The notes: generated by a model from the sequence alone, not told the origin. Positions 38,491-49,985 are shown, counted from the stretch's first letter. The stretch: DNA of 64,000 nucleotides from Heliocybe sulcata (GCA_004369045.1 ML213514.1:170596-234595), one strand, 5' to 3'. Translations and numbers: made by a program.

Positions 38491-38888
38491 GGCTATGAAG
38501 GGGGGCAGGGGGAGAGGGCGGAAAAAAAGAAAGAGAGGAAAGAGAAGATATAGTAATGCCTGTCAGCGGCGTGGGCGATTACCTCCTTCATAACTACCTG
38601 AGGTACTGCTTGCGGTCACAGCCCGTCCATCAAACCTTGCCCGTTCAACTCAGTGCCGGTGAAATGGCGGACCTGCTCGTGCCCGAACCCAATTCACCGT
38701 GACAAACCGTGGGGGGACTCGAGCGGCCGCATCATTTGATGTGGCCTTTGTGAGGCTTTGCGGAGCCAAGTCAGGCGACTTCGCCGATCGGCGGTCGGAA
38801 GCCACCGCCGCTGTGGCTGTGAAGAGCACGTGGGCGAAGTGCCTCGCTGGACCTGCCAGGTGCCCGCTGTTCGAGCTGGCCGTATATC

Positions 38889-40445
38889 ATGCCCAAGCTA
38901 TTCTCGCTCGGACTGCTTTCCCTTCTGCCCGTATTCTTGGGAATATATCTGGCTTGGTGCCAGCCAGAGCATTTGCGAGAACTGCAGCACGCCTTCTCTT
39001 TCGACAAGGCGTCCAGTGCCGTCACCGCCGCACAGGATGCTGAAAAGCCGACCACTTTCGTGCGCCGCATCATAGCGGTCGGGGACCTCCACGGAGACAT
39101 CGAAAATGCAAAGAAGGTGTTGCAGATGGCGAAGGTTGTGGACAAGAACGGCGACTGGAGCGGGGACGTCGACTATTTCGTGCAGACCGGCGACATAATT
39201 GATCGGTGAGTCTACTGAAAGCCATGCCTTTTCCATGTCACTTCTTCATCTGCGATGTCTTCGGGTTGGCGTCAATTCAGAGCCGTATTGCTGACGCGTC
39301 CCTCGGCTCCTGCAATGGAATCTCCAGCGGCGATGATACAATCAAGCTATTCGCTTGGATGGACAAGCTGCGCCAACAAGCACCTGCGAAGGGTGGACAA
39401 GTGCTTTCTCATCTAGGTAACCATGAATGGATGAATGCCATAGGTACGACGCCTCTGCTCTGCATTTACCTCAGCTCAGCGTAATACCAGGCGACTGGCG
39501 GTGAGTTGTCCGCCCGGCACGATGCTACTCCTCTATAATCACGGTTTTAGCTATGTTTGGCCAACCGAGATTGACACTTTCGGAGGAAGCGATGAGCGAC
39601 AGGAGATGATAACGACTGGTTGGATCGGGAAAGCCTGGGCAGCCAACTACACGACGACATCACGACTACCGCTGCATCCTGTACTTGGACCTCCAAATAC
39701 GGATTATCCTCCTGCCGTTGCTCAGTCAGACGCGCCTTCTACGATATCCCACGCTGCCATCTCCTTCGTTCACGGAGGCCTAGCACCCACCTACCCTCAC
39801 CTCACCCCGTTCCCTTCACGCATAAACCAGATCTCAAGTTCACTCCTCTCGAAACTTCAGGACCGCCGCCCCTTCCCACCACCACACCCTCCTCATCCCT
39901 ACCCTGGTCTCCCCGAAGACGCCAATCCCGAGGAACAGAGGCTGTATGGCACCGACGGCCCGCTCTGGTACCGAGGATGGGCACTCGATCCTGAGGAGTC
40001 TGTTTGTAGACAGGTTGATGACGTGTTGAATCGAACAGGAACAAGACGGATGGTTATGGGACACACTCCGGACTTCGATGTAAGTCCCGCTCTGGCTCGG
40101 TCTTCTAGAGTTTGCTGACGTGATGACTATAGAAAATTGTGTCAAGGTGCAATGGAAAGATCCTGATCATTGACACCGGTGAGTGCCAACCACCGACCTC
40201 ATGCTATCCGTGCCGAGCATTGACGTCTTGTTCTATGGCTATCAGGCATATCACATGCATACGGAGGTGTTCTCTCAGCGCTGTCAATTGTCTACACGCT
40301 CACGCGGGTGGACTCGCCTGCCGGCACGCCATCCAGCATGAAGACTTGGGTCGAGAAGGAGACGATTACGGCGCTGTATATGGACAACCACGAGCTTCTC
40401 TCGGAGGATACGAGATCCATAATGAGCGATTTTGATTTTGCTTGA
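38889..40445 (+). CDS. Metallophosphatase, Shewanella-like (PPP-related)
   Basis: The N-terminus MPKLFSLGLLSLLPVFLGIY is a signal peptide or membrane anchor. The catalytic motifs are complete: RIIAVGDLHGD (metal ligands), VQTGDIIDRG (GDxxDRG, split by an intron after the Arg), LSHLGNHEWM (GNHE) and ISFVHGGLAPTYP, then RRMVMGHTPDF and, after introns, KIVSRCNGKILIIDTG, ISHAYGGVLSALSI. These fit the Shewanella-like protein phosphatase group rather than classical PP1/PP2A. A His/Pro-rich loop (FPPPHPPHPYPG) interrupts the domain. The gene ends at 40445 with SDFDFA. It may act in the secretory pathway on phosphoproteins; the substrate is unknown. Confidence 0.87.
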
Positions 40446-41330
40446 AGCTACCGAGGCTAGCCTTCAAGATCATGTCATGAGGCGCTCTCTTGTCTCAGAG
40501 CTTTCCCCTTCAAGACCTGATTTGATGTCTTCACTTTTCAGTATGCCTGTTTCTTGTAATTTATGCGGGTAGTGCCGCGCATGCGCGTGTTCAGGATTTC
40601 ACCAGCATCTTTTACATGGATACGACCTGCACATTCTATCCCAGCGGATGTCTGTATCCTTGAGCTGTCCTGGGTGGTCGTCCCGGGGGCAAACGTAGTG
40701 CTGTGCACCTTTTGATGTGGTGCCCCGCATCGCCAGCGCTGGAGATGTACGGCTGACGATCTGATACGCTTGATCATTACGCTGGTCGTTTATCATAAGG
40801 CTCCTGCCGCACGGACCGTCAGTTCCAGGTGTCATAACAGTGCTTACACGAAGGCTACAGCATCGATAAGTCGTCGTCTGGAAACAGGAAACAGCGGCCT
40901 GAACTACCTTCTCATGCGCTTGTACATAGATGTCTGAATGTTCAGATCTTCATAGTCCGCGTTCCTTGGCGCTGCTGTAAGGATAGTATTGATACGCGCG
41001 CACGGACTCCCGATTTAACAGGATGCCCGATAGAGGAGATTTGCGGTTGCTTAACGCTGCGCTTAGGCCGCAAGTGATCGCTTGCGTCGGCTACTCCCTT
41101 TCGATCATAACTGGAGGGTGCGTCAAAGACCAATATTTGCTACGCCGTCTGGAGGCCTGGGATGCGGTGGACACGTACGAACCAGTATAATCGAACTGGT
41201 TCACGAACTCGCACTGCAATGCAAATATTTCCGAGATCGCACAAGACAGGCTGACATTTATAAACGCACCGATCAACGCCAGTCTCGCCCACTGCTCACA
41301 TGGCAGAAGTTCCGAGGGAGGCTAGTACTT
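40446..41330. other. Gene-poor stretch
   Basis: No coding region is supported. It is the 3' flank of the phosphatase gene followed by DNA that probably holds the decayed rest of the epimerase-like gene on the minus strand. Stops interrupt every frame. Confidence 0.4.
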
Positions 41331-41888
41331 ATGTGTTGACGCTCTGTGCGACGGACAGAAGTTCTGTGAAGACGTCACGATCAACGCTCAGAGACAACGG
41401 CATGTGTGCTCGTGCGGGTGCGAGCTGAATTGCCCTTGGCACATCTACTATCACCGGGGCCAGAATCTTGTTAAGCGGTGCCTTAGGATACACTCGGGCG
41501 CCTTTCAGGCTTGCCGTAAAACGAGATGGGTATCAGGCACTTGGATGCCGTACCAGGGACACTTTGTTATGCGAGGAGATATGTGCGGGATCACTCGCTA
41601 AGCAGAGACATCGAGGTCGACACTCGGATCGAGTGCGTACATAGTCGTAGGTGTAGCCTGCAGGTTTACGCATCATGCAGTTCACGACATGACTATGTCA
41701 CGTTTGTCTGCCGAGCGGACAAGCACGGAAATGTCGAATGAAGTAGCCTTCTCGTGCTGGAGGAGGCGCTTGCGGATGGTGCCTCCGACATAGCGTAGGG
41801 TAATATGAGTGATAAGATTGGGGGAAAAGTGCTATGGAGACGTACCAGAAGCACCAGTAATGAAGATCGTAGTCAGTGCAGAAGTCAC
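41330..41888 (-). pseudogene. Decayed NAD(P)-binding epimerase/NmrA-like gene
   Basis: The first exon (41846-41888) reads VTSALTTIFITGAS, joining to GYVGGTIRKRLLQHEKA and then SFDISVLVRSADK. This is the Rossmann dinucleotide loop (GxxGxxGG) and first strands of the NmrA/epimerase family. Several faults are visible: GTG stands where the family's ATG is expected (41886-41888), the intron's acceptor reads TAC rather than TAG, and an in-frame TGA follows the first strands. A further matching piece, DVFTELLSVAQSVNT, lies near 41370. No intact rest was found downstream, so it is a broken host gene copy rather than a working gene. Confidence 0.55.
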
Positions 41889-42338
41889 CTTTGATCTATG
41901 CTGTTAGTAGTGCCATACAACCAGGTCATTTATATAGAGGGATCCAGGTCGTCCACTAAACCTGGTTCTTCGGCATTCGTGATCATGCGGATGTCGCTAT
42001 TGACCAATACAACGGTGCAAGGGACATGCCTCCAGAAACGACAAGTCGATAGCCAGGGATAACCGGATTGTAGAGCGATTAGCGCTGCAGCCTGCACATC
42101 AGCAAAGCATTACGCGAAGGCCCATAAAAACTGTTGACATTGGTAAGTGCCATTATTTGCAAGTAAGCTCATCAAGTCTCGCGTGTAGTATGAGATCTTC
42201 TTCCCTTCAGATGCCACCCCAGACCGACAGACTTCCCACCGACTTCCGACCTGATGCCACGCGAAATCGGGACACACCCGTCGAATGCCGGTATGACAGG
42301 AAAGACAAGATGAAGCATCTAACGCAGCTCATCACCCA
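41889..42338. other. Intergenic stretch
   Basis: About 450 bases with no supported gene. It holds the upstream flank of the epimerase relic and the 3' flank of the nucleolar-type gene. Confidence 0.4.
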
Positions 42339-43579
42339 TTATACCGTCTCAGAGGTCTTCCGCTTCCCTCGCTGCCTCTTGTCCTTGCCTCCTTCAGACG
42401 CCCCCCTCCCTTTCGCGGCGTCCACCTTGGCCTTCTTCCGCGGCGGCTCCCCCTCCTGCCCCTCCGCCGCCCTCTTGGCCACCCCCCGCTCATGTATCAT
42501 CTTCTGTTTCTTCTTCTTCGACACCTTCCCTGGGTTCTCATCTTTCCCATTCTCCTTCTCCTTCTCCCCACTCGCCTTCGCCTTAGCTTGCTTCTGTTTC
42601 CTTTCTTGCCTCGGCCCAGCCTTCTTCGTAGGCTTGGGTTTAGAGGGAGAGTCGTCGCCTAAGGGTATAAAATCTACCCCGTCTTGGAATGATGCAGTAA
42701 CCGCCGGGGTTTTGGGAGCTTCGGAAGGATCCTCGCTAGCGGTAGCAGTCTCGGCTTTGCGTTTTTGCTCTTTCTGCGCCTTAGCCTTGCGTCTTGCATC
42801 TCGTTGGCGGCGGCGCTTTTCTTCGATCGCAGCGAGGCGAGCTCTCTGTAAGGCAGTACAAGGTCAATAAACATGTAGATCGAATAGAAGGGAGAGGGGT
42901 GTTGGAAGTGAGACACGCACTCGCTTCTCTGCGCGTTGTGACTTGGCTGGAATGGGCGGCGGGAGAGGCTTGCTTGACACGATTGTACGCGGGTCGCCGT
43001 TTTTATCAATGCCGTCTTTGCTCGCGGCTTCAACAAAGCGGCGGAACCGGCGTTTATGGCCCTACAAGCCAAAGGTGGCAAAGATTAAGCCTAGCCCTTC
43101 GTGTCAATGTATTGGACAGAACTCACACCAGATGCGAGATGAACATCGGTCATCTTCTGGTTCTTGAGCAGTTTTCCAGGGCAGACTATGCAGGCTTGGA
43201 TCTCCGGATCAACGACCTGGATGTAGGTCGGATTGGAGAGCGCATCCGCGATGGTCATGGAAAAGGGGACCGTATTCGGAGGCACATCGTCTCCGTCTTC
43301 CTCGTCGGCACTCTCGTCTTCCTCTTCCTCTCCTTCCTCATCTTCACTGTCTTGGTCCTCGCCATCGTCGTCCTCCGCACGCTTGCGCTTCCTCGTGTTC
43401 CCCCCGTCGTCATCTCCACTGTCTGCCTCAGATCCCGAGCCAGATGCAGAGTCACTGTCACTCTCATCCGAGTCAGTGTCAACGTTGTTCAGTCCTAGCG
43501 CCGCCTTCATCTCCTCGTCTAGCCCGAGCTCCTCTTCCTGCTCGGCCTTCTTTATGCGTTTTTCGACGCGCTTGAACAT
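42339..43579 (-). CDS. Nucleolar-type charged protein, conserved but unnamed
   Basis: The ATG at 43579 opens MFKRVEKRIKKAEQEEELGL. An acidic Asp/Glu/Ser stretch of about 90 residues follows (DTDSDESDSDSASGSGSEAD). A structured core follows: MTIADALSNPTYIQVVD, then ACIVCPGKLLKNQKMTDVHL and AHKRRFRRFVEAA, which contains a Cys-x-x-Cys and looks like the conserved part. The C-terminal half is Lys/Arg-rich with nuclear localisation patches (KKKKQKMIHERG) and ends at 42339. Two introns. The acidic-then-basic layout is typical of ribosome-assembly factors, but I do not recognise the family and do not assign a function. Confidence 0.8.
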
Positions 43580-43987
43580 ACTTGGATTCGAAATTGGAGA
43601 GCAGTTTGAATAGAAAGCGAGACCCTGAGCAAGAGTGGGCCACGGGTAGATCAGCTGGAGACCACAACTCGAAAGTGATGATAGGCACCAAGGCTAGGGT
43701 TACAATCGAACGCGCTTGTGGCAGTGCATGCAATTTCATCATGTTTTTACGCCACATTTACCCTCAAGCGAAATATGCCAGAATTTCAGATTAAATAACG
43801 GTCAGCTATTGCGCATACAATGCGATGCAACTAGAGAATGAGTTGGCTGCTGGTGGATCTGAGTACGGCTTCGACCACGACTGCGGGCTCCATATGCATA
43901 TTCTCGGAGCGTTCCTCTCCAGAGGTCTCAGACCCCGTGGCCCACAGGCGTCCTGCCATGCAAAAGCAACTGCGCCAACAGCTCAGA

Positions 43988-44665
43988 TCAAGACTCGTCC
44001 ACCTCAGAATGGCCAGGCGGCCCTGTCTCCGGAGTGACCTCCGCTCCTAGGCGCGATATTTCCGAGAACGCGGCTCGCAGCAGGTCGAGATCAGCGTCCA
44101 GTGACTCCGCCCGCGTCTTCATCTGTACCAGAATAAGCGTTTCCCACCATTTGAGCGAGAGGCGAGAGGGAACGCACCGCAGCTATCGTATCACTAGCAG
44201 CAATTAGCTCATGGTGGTGGTTGTATACCAGTGCCTGGCGCTTCCCATCCAGCTGTCGTATCTCAGACGTCAACTCATTCTCCCGTTTGAGCAGCGTCGG
44301 GAGGGACGCCGTTGTGATCAGCTGCTCATAGTATGCCTTGGCATCGAATGCCGGCGAGTCTTTCTTTCTCTTCAGCAATGCATCCTGTCATGACTCCGGA
44401 CTCGCAGCGAAATGGGGAGCTCACCTAAGTCCATGGGATCTCTCTCTTTCCCGCTCGGCTGCGGGACTCCAACTCCCAAGCCATAGTGCTTCCGAAGTAG
44501 ATCCCTAGCCCTGCTACTGTGTTTACGTTCTCTGTCAGGTGGGAGCGGCGAGAGCGGTGGAACCGGGAGAGTAGTGGAACGTAAGGGAGAGGCAGGGACC
44601 GCACCTCGGCTAGTTAGACGTGGTTTCGTCGGAGTGAGGGGAGGTGAGGAGGGCGGCACAGACAT
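43988..44665 (-). CDS. VPS51-like subunit of the GARP tethering complex
   Basis: The start MSVPPSSPPLTPTKP (44665; an upstream in-frame ATG at 44698 is the alternative) leads through a Pro/Ser-rich N-terminus to RARDLLRKHYGLG, then after an intron SPAFDAKAYYEQLI and LPTLLKRENELTSEIRQLDG, and KRQALVYNHHHELIAASDTI. A last exon, MKTRAESLDADLDLLRAAF, ends at 43988. The FDAKAYYEQLI and DTIAAMK segments match the short Vps51/COG1 helical domain. Vps51 anchors GARP for retrograde endosome-to-Golgi transport. The protein is short, about 190 residues, as in fungi. Confidence 0.82.
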
Positions 44666-44841
44666 GTCACTTGTTACAATAGGCTGGGCCGTGTACAAGG
44701 ACTAGCAAAATGTGGCGTGAGAACTCTTGTAAAGGAGCGCTCGACCAAGAAGAACAAAGTCGCAGGAGAGTGACATTGCGCGATACCTATAGGCAAAGTA
44801 CTATAATGCTACTGCTAGTTCTACACTCCCTTCCTCTGCCG

Positions 44842-45758
44842 TCAGGCGCTGACATTTCTGAATGGCGTCTCCGGCCTTGGCACCTTCTCCCCGTCCACCC
44901 ACACGTCCACCTTCTCATCATAAAACGCGACGCAACCTTCCACGTCCGAACATTCGGGGTACGGCTTGGGATAGTACCACACGATGTTCTCGACGGTTTT
45001 CCCACTGGGTAGTTTGACATTGAAGTAGGAAGCGGTGCCCTGCCGAATACCCCACTGTCAGTTCATCTCCGAGGCCAGAAAAGAAGATGAGAGGACAGAC
45101 CTTGTACGGGCAGTATGTGGTAAGTTGCGACTCTTCCAGCAGGTCCGCACGGATATCGCTCCGCGGGATATAATACCGTGTTATGAGGTGCGTCTCGAAG
45201 AGCAGTCGCGGCTGGTGCGAGTTGGCCACCTCCACGCCATCGACTTCGACTCTGACATGCCTTGACGAGGGGAGGACGTCCACGCGCTATTACCCCAGTC
45301 AGCCTGCGTCTACTACGGGAGAGTATGGCTATCGCACTTTGTAAGGATCCCTCGGATGTCCTTTTAGCTCCCACTCCTCTTCCAACCACTTGAACGCGCC
45401 CTTCTGAGTACCGGGTGCAATCTTCACCAACCCTTCCAAGGGCCCCGATGCAGGCTTCGTCGCAGCACCTTCAGCGCGCTCGTTACCCACCACGACATCG
45501 TACAGGCCAGCTTCTTTGCCTTGTTCCAGATACATCGAGGAGATGGCAGCAGCTGGGAAGTAGTATTGTGGGTAGTGGCCGTGCTCCCAGCTAACCCAGT
45601 GCCTGTTGGGTCTGGCATCGTGAACATGATGAGCTCACTTACACGAGCTTAGCGGCCCTGCTGTCTGCAATACAGGTGTCATTGAAGAAGACGCGGACGC
45701 GCTTTGGGGAGGTCTCGACGTAGGGAAGGCTCCCATTCGTAACAAAGGACGGAGGCAT
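44842..45758 (-). CDS. DUF427-domain protein
   Basis: The ATG at 45758 begins MPPSFVTNGSLPYVETSPKR. The first DUF427 unit reads VRVFFNDTCIADSRAAKLV and, after an intron, HYPQYYFPAAAISSMYLE. The second unit reads VDVLPSSRHVRVEVDGVEVA and RYYIPRSDIRADLLEESQL, then TTYCPYKG and VENIVWYYPKPYPECSD, before ending at 44842. The strand, HY-x-Y-F, R-x-DI-x-x-DLL and TYCPYKG motifs define this small beta-barrel family. Its biochemical role is not established. Three introns. Confidence 0.88.
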
Positions 45759-45972
45759 TCTGGTGCTGGACTGTCGGATGCCTCGCGAGATGCGAGTATG
45801 AGTCAGTGGTGGAAAGAGAAAACGCATGGAAGAAGGAGACGTACGACAGGTTATATACGGAGTTGTGCACTAGCCTGGTGAGCCTTACAAAGAGACCCGG
45901 CGATTGTGGCGCAAGCTAAGCAAGCTGAGGTCAGGTTGCCCGATCTAGTGATCGAGCCCAGATCACTGAACT

Positions 45973-46564
45973 AACGGTTGTTGCCGAACCTTTCGGTAAG
46001 CGCCCGGCCAATGGCGGCCCCTGGCGCCCGTACCTCTTGACACAGACCAACCAGCTCTACTCTATATCTCGCAAAGCATCCCTCATATGTACGACAATGC
46101 AACCCAGATGGCTCCCACATAGCAGCAAGTACACTTTTGCAAGGACTGGTTATTTCAGGACCCAGGCACATCTCGTTGCTCACGACCTCGCCCCATTTCC
46201 GCTAGAAAGCACGACCCCTGGCATAGATTTCCAAGAATTGATTCTTCTCTACAGCGTCCTTGGTATCTTCGAATTAGGCCTACTTGTGTCAAGACGTTGC
46301 AATACGTGTCCTGAGGCAGATAGCTTTCCCTCGCGAAGGATGAGGCTACGTGACACTCGAGCCTCCCCAGATTGGACAACATCGGCCCTTTTCAATATAC
46401 CCCCCATTCCAGTCAGACAGTTCCCACGCCCGCACCATAGAGAGCACATCTTTATCGTTGTACAAGTCGTCGGGGACATATTTGGATGCCGGCCACCACA
46501 TATCTGTCCCCTTCTCCCACCGTCGCCATCGTACGGTACTAAGAATTGCGCCGGTATGTAGCAT
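45973..46564 (-). pseudogene. Uncertain gene-like region, possibly decayed
   Basis: Three overlapping frames have some coding look: WWPASKYVPDDLYNDKDVLS and RAWELSDWNGGYIEKGRC, then a piece ending in LAEMGRGREQ, and AAMWEPSGLHCRTYEG with LVGLCQEVRAP. They cannot be joined into one obvious gene by eye. The Trp-rich wording resembles some fungal F-box or NTP-related proteins, but I do not recognise the family. Confidence 0.25.
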
Positions 46565-46663
46565 GTGTCATTAAATATTGTCAGACATCTCAAATAGGTC
46601 TGATTGATATTGCAGCTGACACTACGACCACACTTTCGCCACCCACAAGACCGCTCACGTTCC

Positions 46664-47191
46664 CTAGATTGTCCAAAGGACTAAGCTGGCAGCTGCTCTC
46701 TCGAACGGGAATTCTCCACCCCACCCCGCGATGTCAGACTCGCTGCCTTCCAACGTCTGGGAGATGTCTGCCGCAACCGCGCGGGCAGTTGCCAGATCGA
46801 AAACCCGTCCTTCTTCTATCTCCTCCTTCGAGCTTTGGATTGCCTGTGTGATGTCTGCATCTATCATCGCCAGGGCATCAGCCATCACGCCCTCGTTCTC
46901 CCACCGGAGGCCCCATGTCGCTCGGACTATTTTCGCTAGGAGGTCAAGGCTGGCGAGCCCCATCCCCGCGCCGTACAGAGCCCTTACACGTCTCAGCACG
47001 TCGTCCAGACCAGGTGCCGGAGCTGACAAGTTGGATTGCGGTGCTTTCTCGAAGACCGTTGGCAGATCCGGGAGCGGCCGAGCGTTCACTTGGGACAAGC
47101 GCGCCCTTGCGGTATGGGTGAAAGACGAAGCCAAGGTAGGAGAGTGCGTCGCAAGCAAAGTGCGCACGATGGCTCGCAGGCTGGACGGCAA
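46664..47191 (-). CDS. Uncharacterised helical protein, 175 residues
   Basis: One uninterrupted frame, starting MPSSLRAIVRTLLATHSPTL, a plausible mitochondrial-type N-terminus with Arg and hydrophobic residues. It continues with DDVLRRVRALYGAGMGLASL, DLLAKIVRATWGLRWENEG and TQAIQSSKEEIEEGRVFDL, and ends in WGGEFPFERAAASLVLWTI. Its amphipathic helices and lack of low-complexity runs look like a real protein. I do not recognise the family. The neighbouring regions are poor in genes, so a further exon cannot be excluded. Confidence 0.6.
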   Translation of the reverse strand: MPSSLRAIVRTLLATHSPTLASSFTHTARARLSQVNARPLPDLPTVFEKAPQSNLSAPAPGLDDVLRRVRALYGAGMGLASLDLLAKIVRATWGLRWENEGVMADALAMIDADITQAIQSSKEEIEEGRVFDLATARAVAADISQTLEGSESDIAGWGGEFPFERAAASLVLWTI

Positions 47192-47799
47192 GTATCAGCT
47201 TCCGGTCACTGAGAGTGCATAGGGACTGATTACTCCTCTGGCGGTATGTTAGCTATCATCGTTTCAGCCATGGAGTAACTGGGACGGTCAAGTTGCAGCT
47301 CATCCGCATTTAAACGCTAGAATCAGCGAGAGTGACGCACGCATGACCGGGAATTCCATCTCGAGGAGTGATAACAGACGAAGGCATTGGATTGGTATCG
47401 TTACTGGTGCTCATGCTCGAGCACTTTATAATAACTGGTGGCACATACCTGCAGGCGTGAACTTAGTCCGCAAGGGACTATTTCGGCATGCCACCATCAG
47501 CAGATGCTGCTTTACTGGCAGACGATCAGGCCTCAGGTGCTAGGAGCCATACGCATGCGAAATTCAGGTCCAATGGCAATATGCGGTGAATACACAAATT
47601 CCCGGTCTTCCACAAGTTAATACAGCAGCCTTATCTATGATTGATCCTAGGTCATTCGCTAGACTATCTCTGTTTCTAACCTCTGTCGGTGCCGAGTCAC
47701 GGCGCTGGTCCAATAGCGACATCGAATCGTCGCGCATACTCGATCATTTCACCAACGCTTTGCTCAACGCATCCGTCGTTCAACGAGAATAACGCACGG
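47192..47799. other. Intergenic stretch
   Basis: About 600 bases with no supported gene. Short open frames occur on both strands but resemble nothing. Confidence 0.4.
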
Positions 47800-48585
47800 C
47801 AAATGCTGGGGGAGGTGCATGCACGTACCCGACTTCGGTTGTTACTCCTTGAGCAACGATGGGAAGTTGTTCTCTATCGAGACCGACCCCAAGGCCGTAG
47901 CAGCAATCGACGTGCAGAAGACTTTGCAGCGAGGGCACACCATGTCTTTTGCTACGGTGGGCACGAAGATCCCGTTATAGGTCGGAGCCCGGACGGAAAG
48001 CTCCTTGCCACATCTGCTTCCGTCTGCCTATGGAATCCTCTTGAAGGCAAGAACATCAGGGTCCTAGTCGGAGCTACTAATCAAAGTTGGACTGCCCCTT
48101 TCTCCGGGGCCCTCCCCTGATAGCCAGTTGGTAGCTGCTGGCTCAGGAGACGGGCATGTGCGAGTATGGAAGACTGCAACCGGGGAGCTCCTGCACACGA
48201 GTGGTAGCTTCACAGGATTGACCAGACCTATGCAGTGCAACCCCGAAGGAACTCGCTTAGTTACAGGAGCGACGAGCGACACAGTGTATGTGTCTGACGT
48301 CGCGTCGGGAGAGACCGTACAATCTTGGCAATCTCAAGCCGGGGGTCTCGGCGCTGCGGGGTGTTTGGAGATCCCGAGCGTACGATGGTTCGGCGACAGG
48401 ATTCGGACGGTTCCACGGTTGTATACGAAGTCCAGCGCAATCGCAAGTGGGAGCTTGTGGCACAGAAACCAGCAAGCGGCAAGGTGCAGTTCAATCATTA
48501 TGGTCAGCCACTGGCGCATTTCAATGGCAAGTTGGTTTATTCCGCTGATCATGATCAAGCAGTCCGTGTTTGGGAGTTGGACTGA
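47800..48585 (+). pseudogene. WD40-repeat gene, apparently broken
   Basis: WD40 strands appear in three frames in order: VIGRSPDGKLLATSA and VCLWNPLEGKN, then SPDSQLVAAGSGDGHVRVWK, TATGELLHTSGSFTG and TSDTVYVSDVASGETVQSW, and last FNGKLVYSADHDQAVRVWEL, ending at 48585. Frame changes near 48060-48110 and near 48330 separate them. Introns might explain one, but no clear splice sites were found, so I call a relic. WD40 proteins form beta-propeller scaffolds. No N-terminal partner domain (such as NACHT) was seen upstream. Confidence 0.55.
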
Positions 48586-48861
48586 TTGCCGTATATGTAT
48601 GTCAGATGGACGGCTTTGTCATATTTGAGGAGAATGAGTGGTTGGCAACTCTATATCACCAAACTCATCCGCTGGGGTGTACCTTTGCGAACTCTCCAGC
48701 GTCGCTCCTTCTATCGACTTTCCCGCCGGTTGATGTACCCGTGAGGACCTAGTGGTCCGGTCATACTTGAGCCGTCTATCTTGGCGACTGCGCACTGCCG
48801 TTAGCACCGCGACGTCTGTAGGTCTGACTGGATAAACTACAACGTACCGATCATTGAGCAG

Positions 48862-49161
48862 TTGCAACGCCGTTACTCTCATGGTTCAATGCAGTTTATC
48901 CGTTACGAGGACCTGCCCCAACCTGATCAGGACGCTTCCGGGGACTGTCCGATGCACTCACCGCCTTGTCCTGCCGCTGACTATATACTGCAAGCAATGA
49001 TAAGGGAGTGGTTCCATGATCTGGCGCGAGAAAAGGAACTGAGTATGTTAGTCGTTGTTGACATGTCGACGCCTGCGTTTTTGGTATCCCCGATGGTACG
49101 GAGGCTTGTCGAATTGGAAGGGACTGAAAGCTGTAGTAAACGCAAACGGGGACAGTTGTGA
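48862..49161 (+). CDS. Doubtful 99-residue open frame
   Basis: The frame contains AADYILQAMIREWFHDLARE and SMLVVVDMSTPAFLVSP. It has a reasonably protein-like composition but no recognisable domain, and an uncertain start. It may be a fragment of a lost gene. Confidence 0.25.
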   Translation: MQRRYSHGSMQFIRYEDLPQPDQDASGDCPMHSPPCPAADYILQAMIREWFHDLAREKELSMLVVVDMSTPAFLVSPMVRRLVELEGTESCSKRKRGQL

Positions 49162-49522
49162 TAAGGATTACGCACCGCAGTGGAGCCGCAGTTTACTATG
49201 TGTCCTGCGTCAGATGGGCGTCAACTTGGGCGCTAGTTACTTTGCATATGCCGGATAGCTTGCGCGGATGAAGTAGGTGTGCTGTTCACACCGTACAACG
49301 TTACTAACACACCTAAAGAAGGCGGAGCTAATAGATGACAAGCGCTCGTGTCAGGTATAACCTTGACCATCATCAGCGGAACGCAACTTGACACTCACCC
49401 TCATACGTCTCCTCGCCGACTACAAATATCCCTCGCCCGCAAGCGCAGGACGTGAGCAATATTCCACTCGTATTTTCGAGACGCGGGCATGGACCTGGAT
49501 ACTCAAATAATGATTGCCCCAG

Positions 49523-49985
49523 ATGCCACGACGAGTATCCGAAGACAGCGATGACGAAGAACTGTAAGTGGTCTTCGTCAGTTCGCAGAGATAGATCCAA
49601 ACGCTAGGCGCCATAGCTCAGACGACGAGTTCGGGCGAGATTCCGATGGTGCAGGTGAGGAAGGATCGGACGAAGAATATGGAGTACAAGACTGGGCAGC
49701 CAATGTGTAAGTATAGCCGACACTGTCCTGAATGAGGCTGATTAGCCTGATATGAACCTGACTGCTGGCTGCAGACGCGACGATGGCAAAGGACCAGTTG
49801 TATCCCAGCATAGAAGGGATAACCGGGGCCCTGGAGCACCGCTGAAGAAACCCGTTGCTGCTGGAAACCCGAATGACAAGGACTCGAAGAAACACAAGAA
49901 AGACTTGACGAAGAAAGACGACGAAGACAAGAAAGACCAGTCGAAGGACTCAGGCAAGAATCCGAAAGAACCGTCAAAGAAGTGA
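49523..49985 (+). CDS. Small highly charged protein
   Basis: Exon 1 (ATG at 49523) reads MPRR and ends at a GTATCC donor. A 47-base intron leads to FAEIDPNARRHSSDDEFGR and then EEYGVQDWAANV, and another intron to RDDGKGPVVSQHRRDNRGPG. A Lys/Asp/Ser-rich tail (KDSKKHKKDLTKKDDEDKKD) ends at 49985. About 115 residues, probably disordered. Read with the nearer GTAAGT donor, the first intron would be too short and frame-breaking. I do not recognise the family. Confidence 0.55.

Noticed and set aside
42157-42870. 237-codon plus-strand frame
   Set aside because: It is antisense to the Lys-rich tail of the nucleolar-type gene, whose codons read as Phe/Ser/Leu on the other strand.
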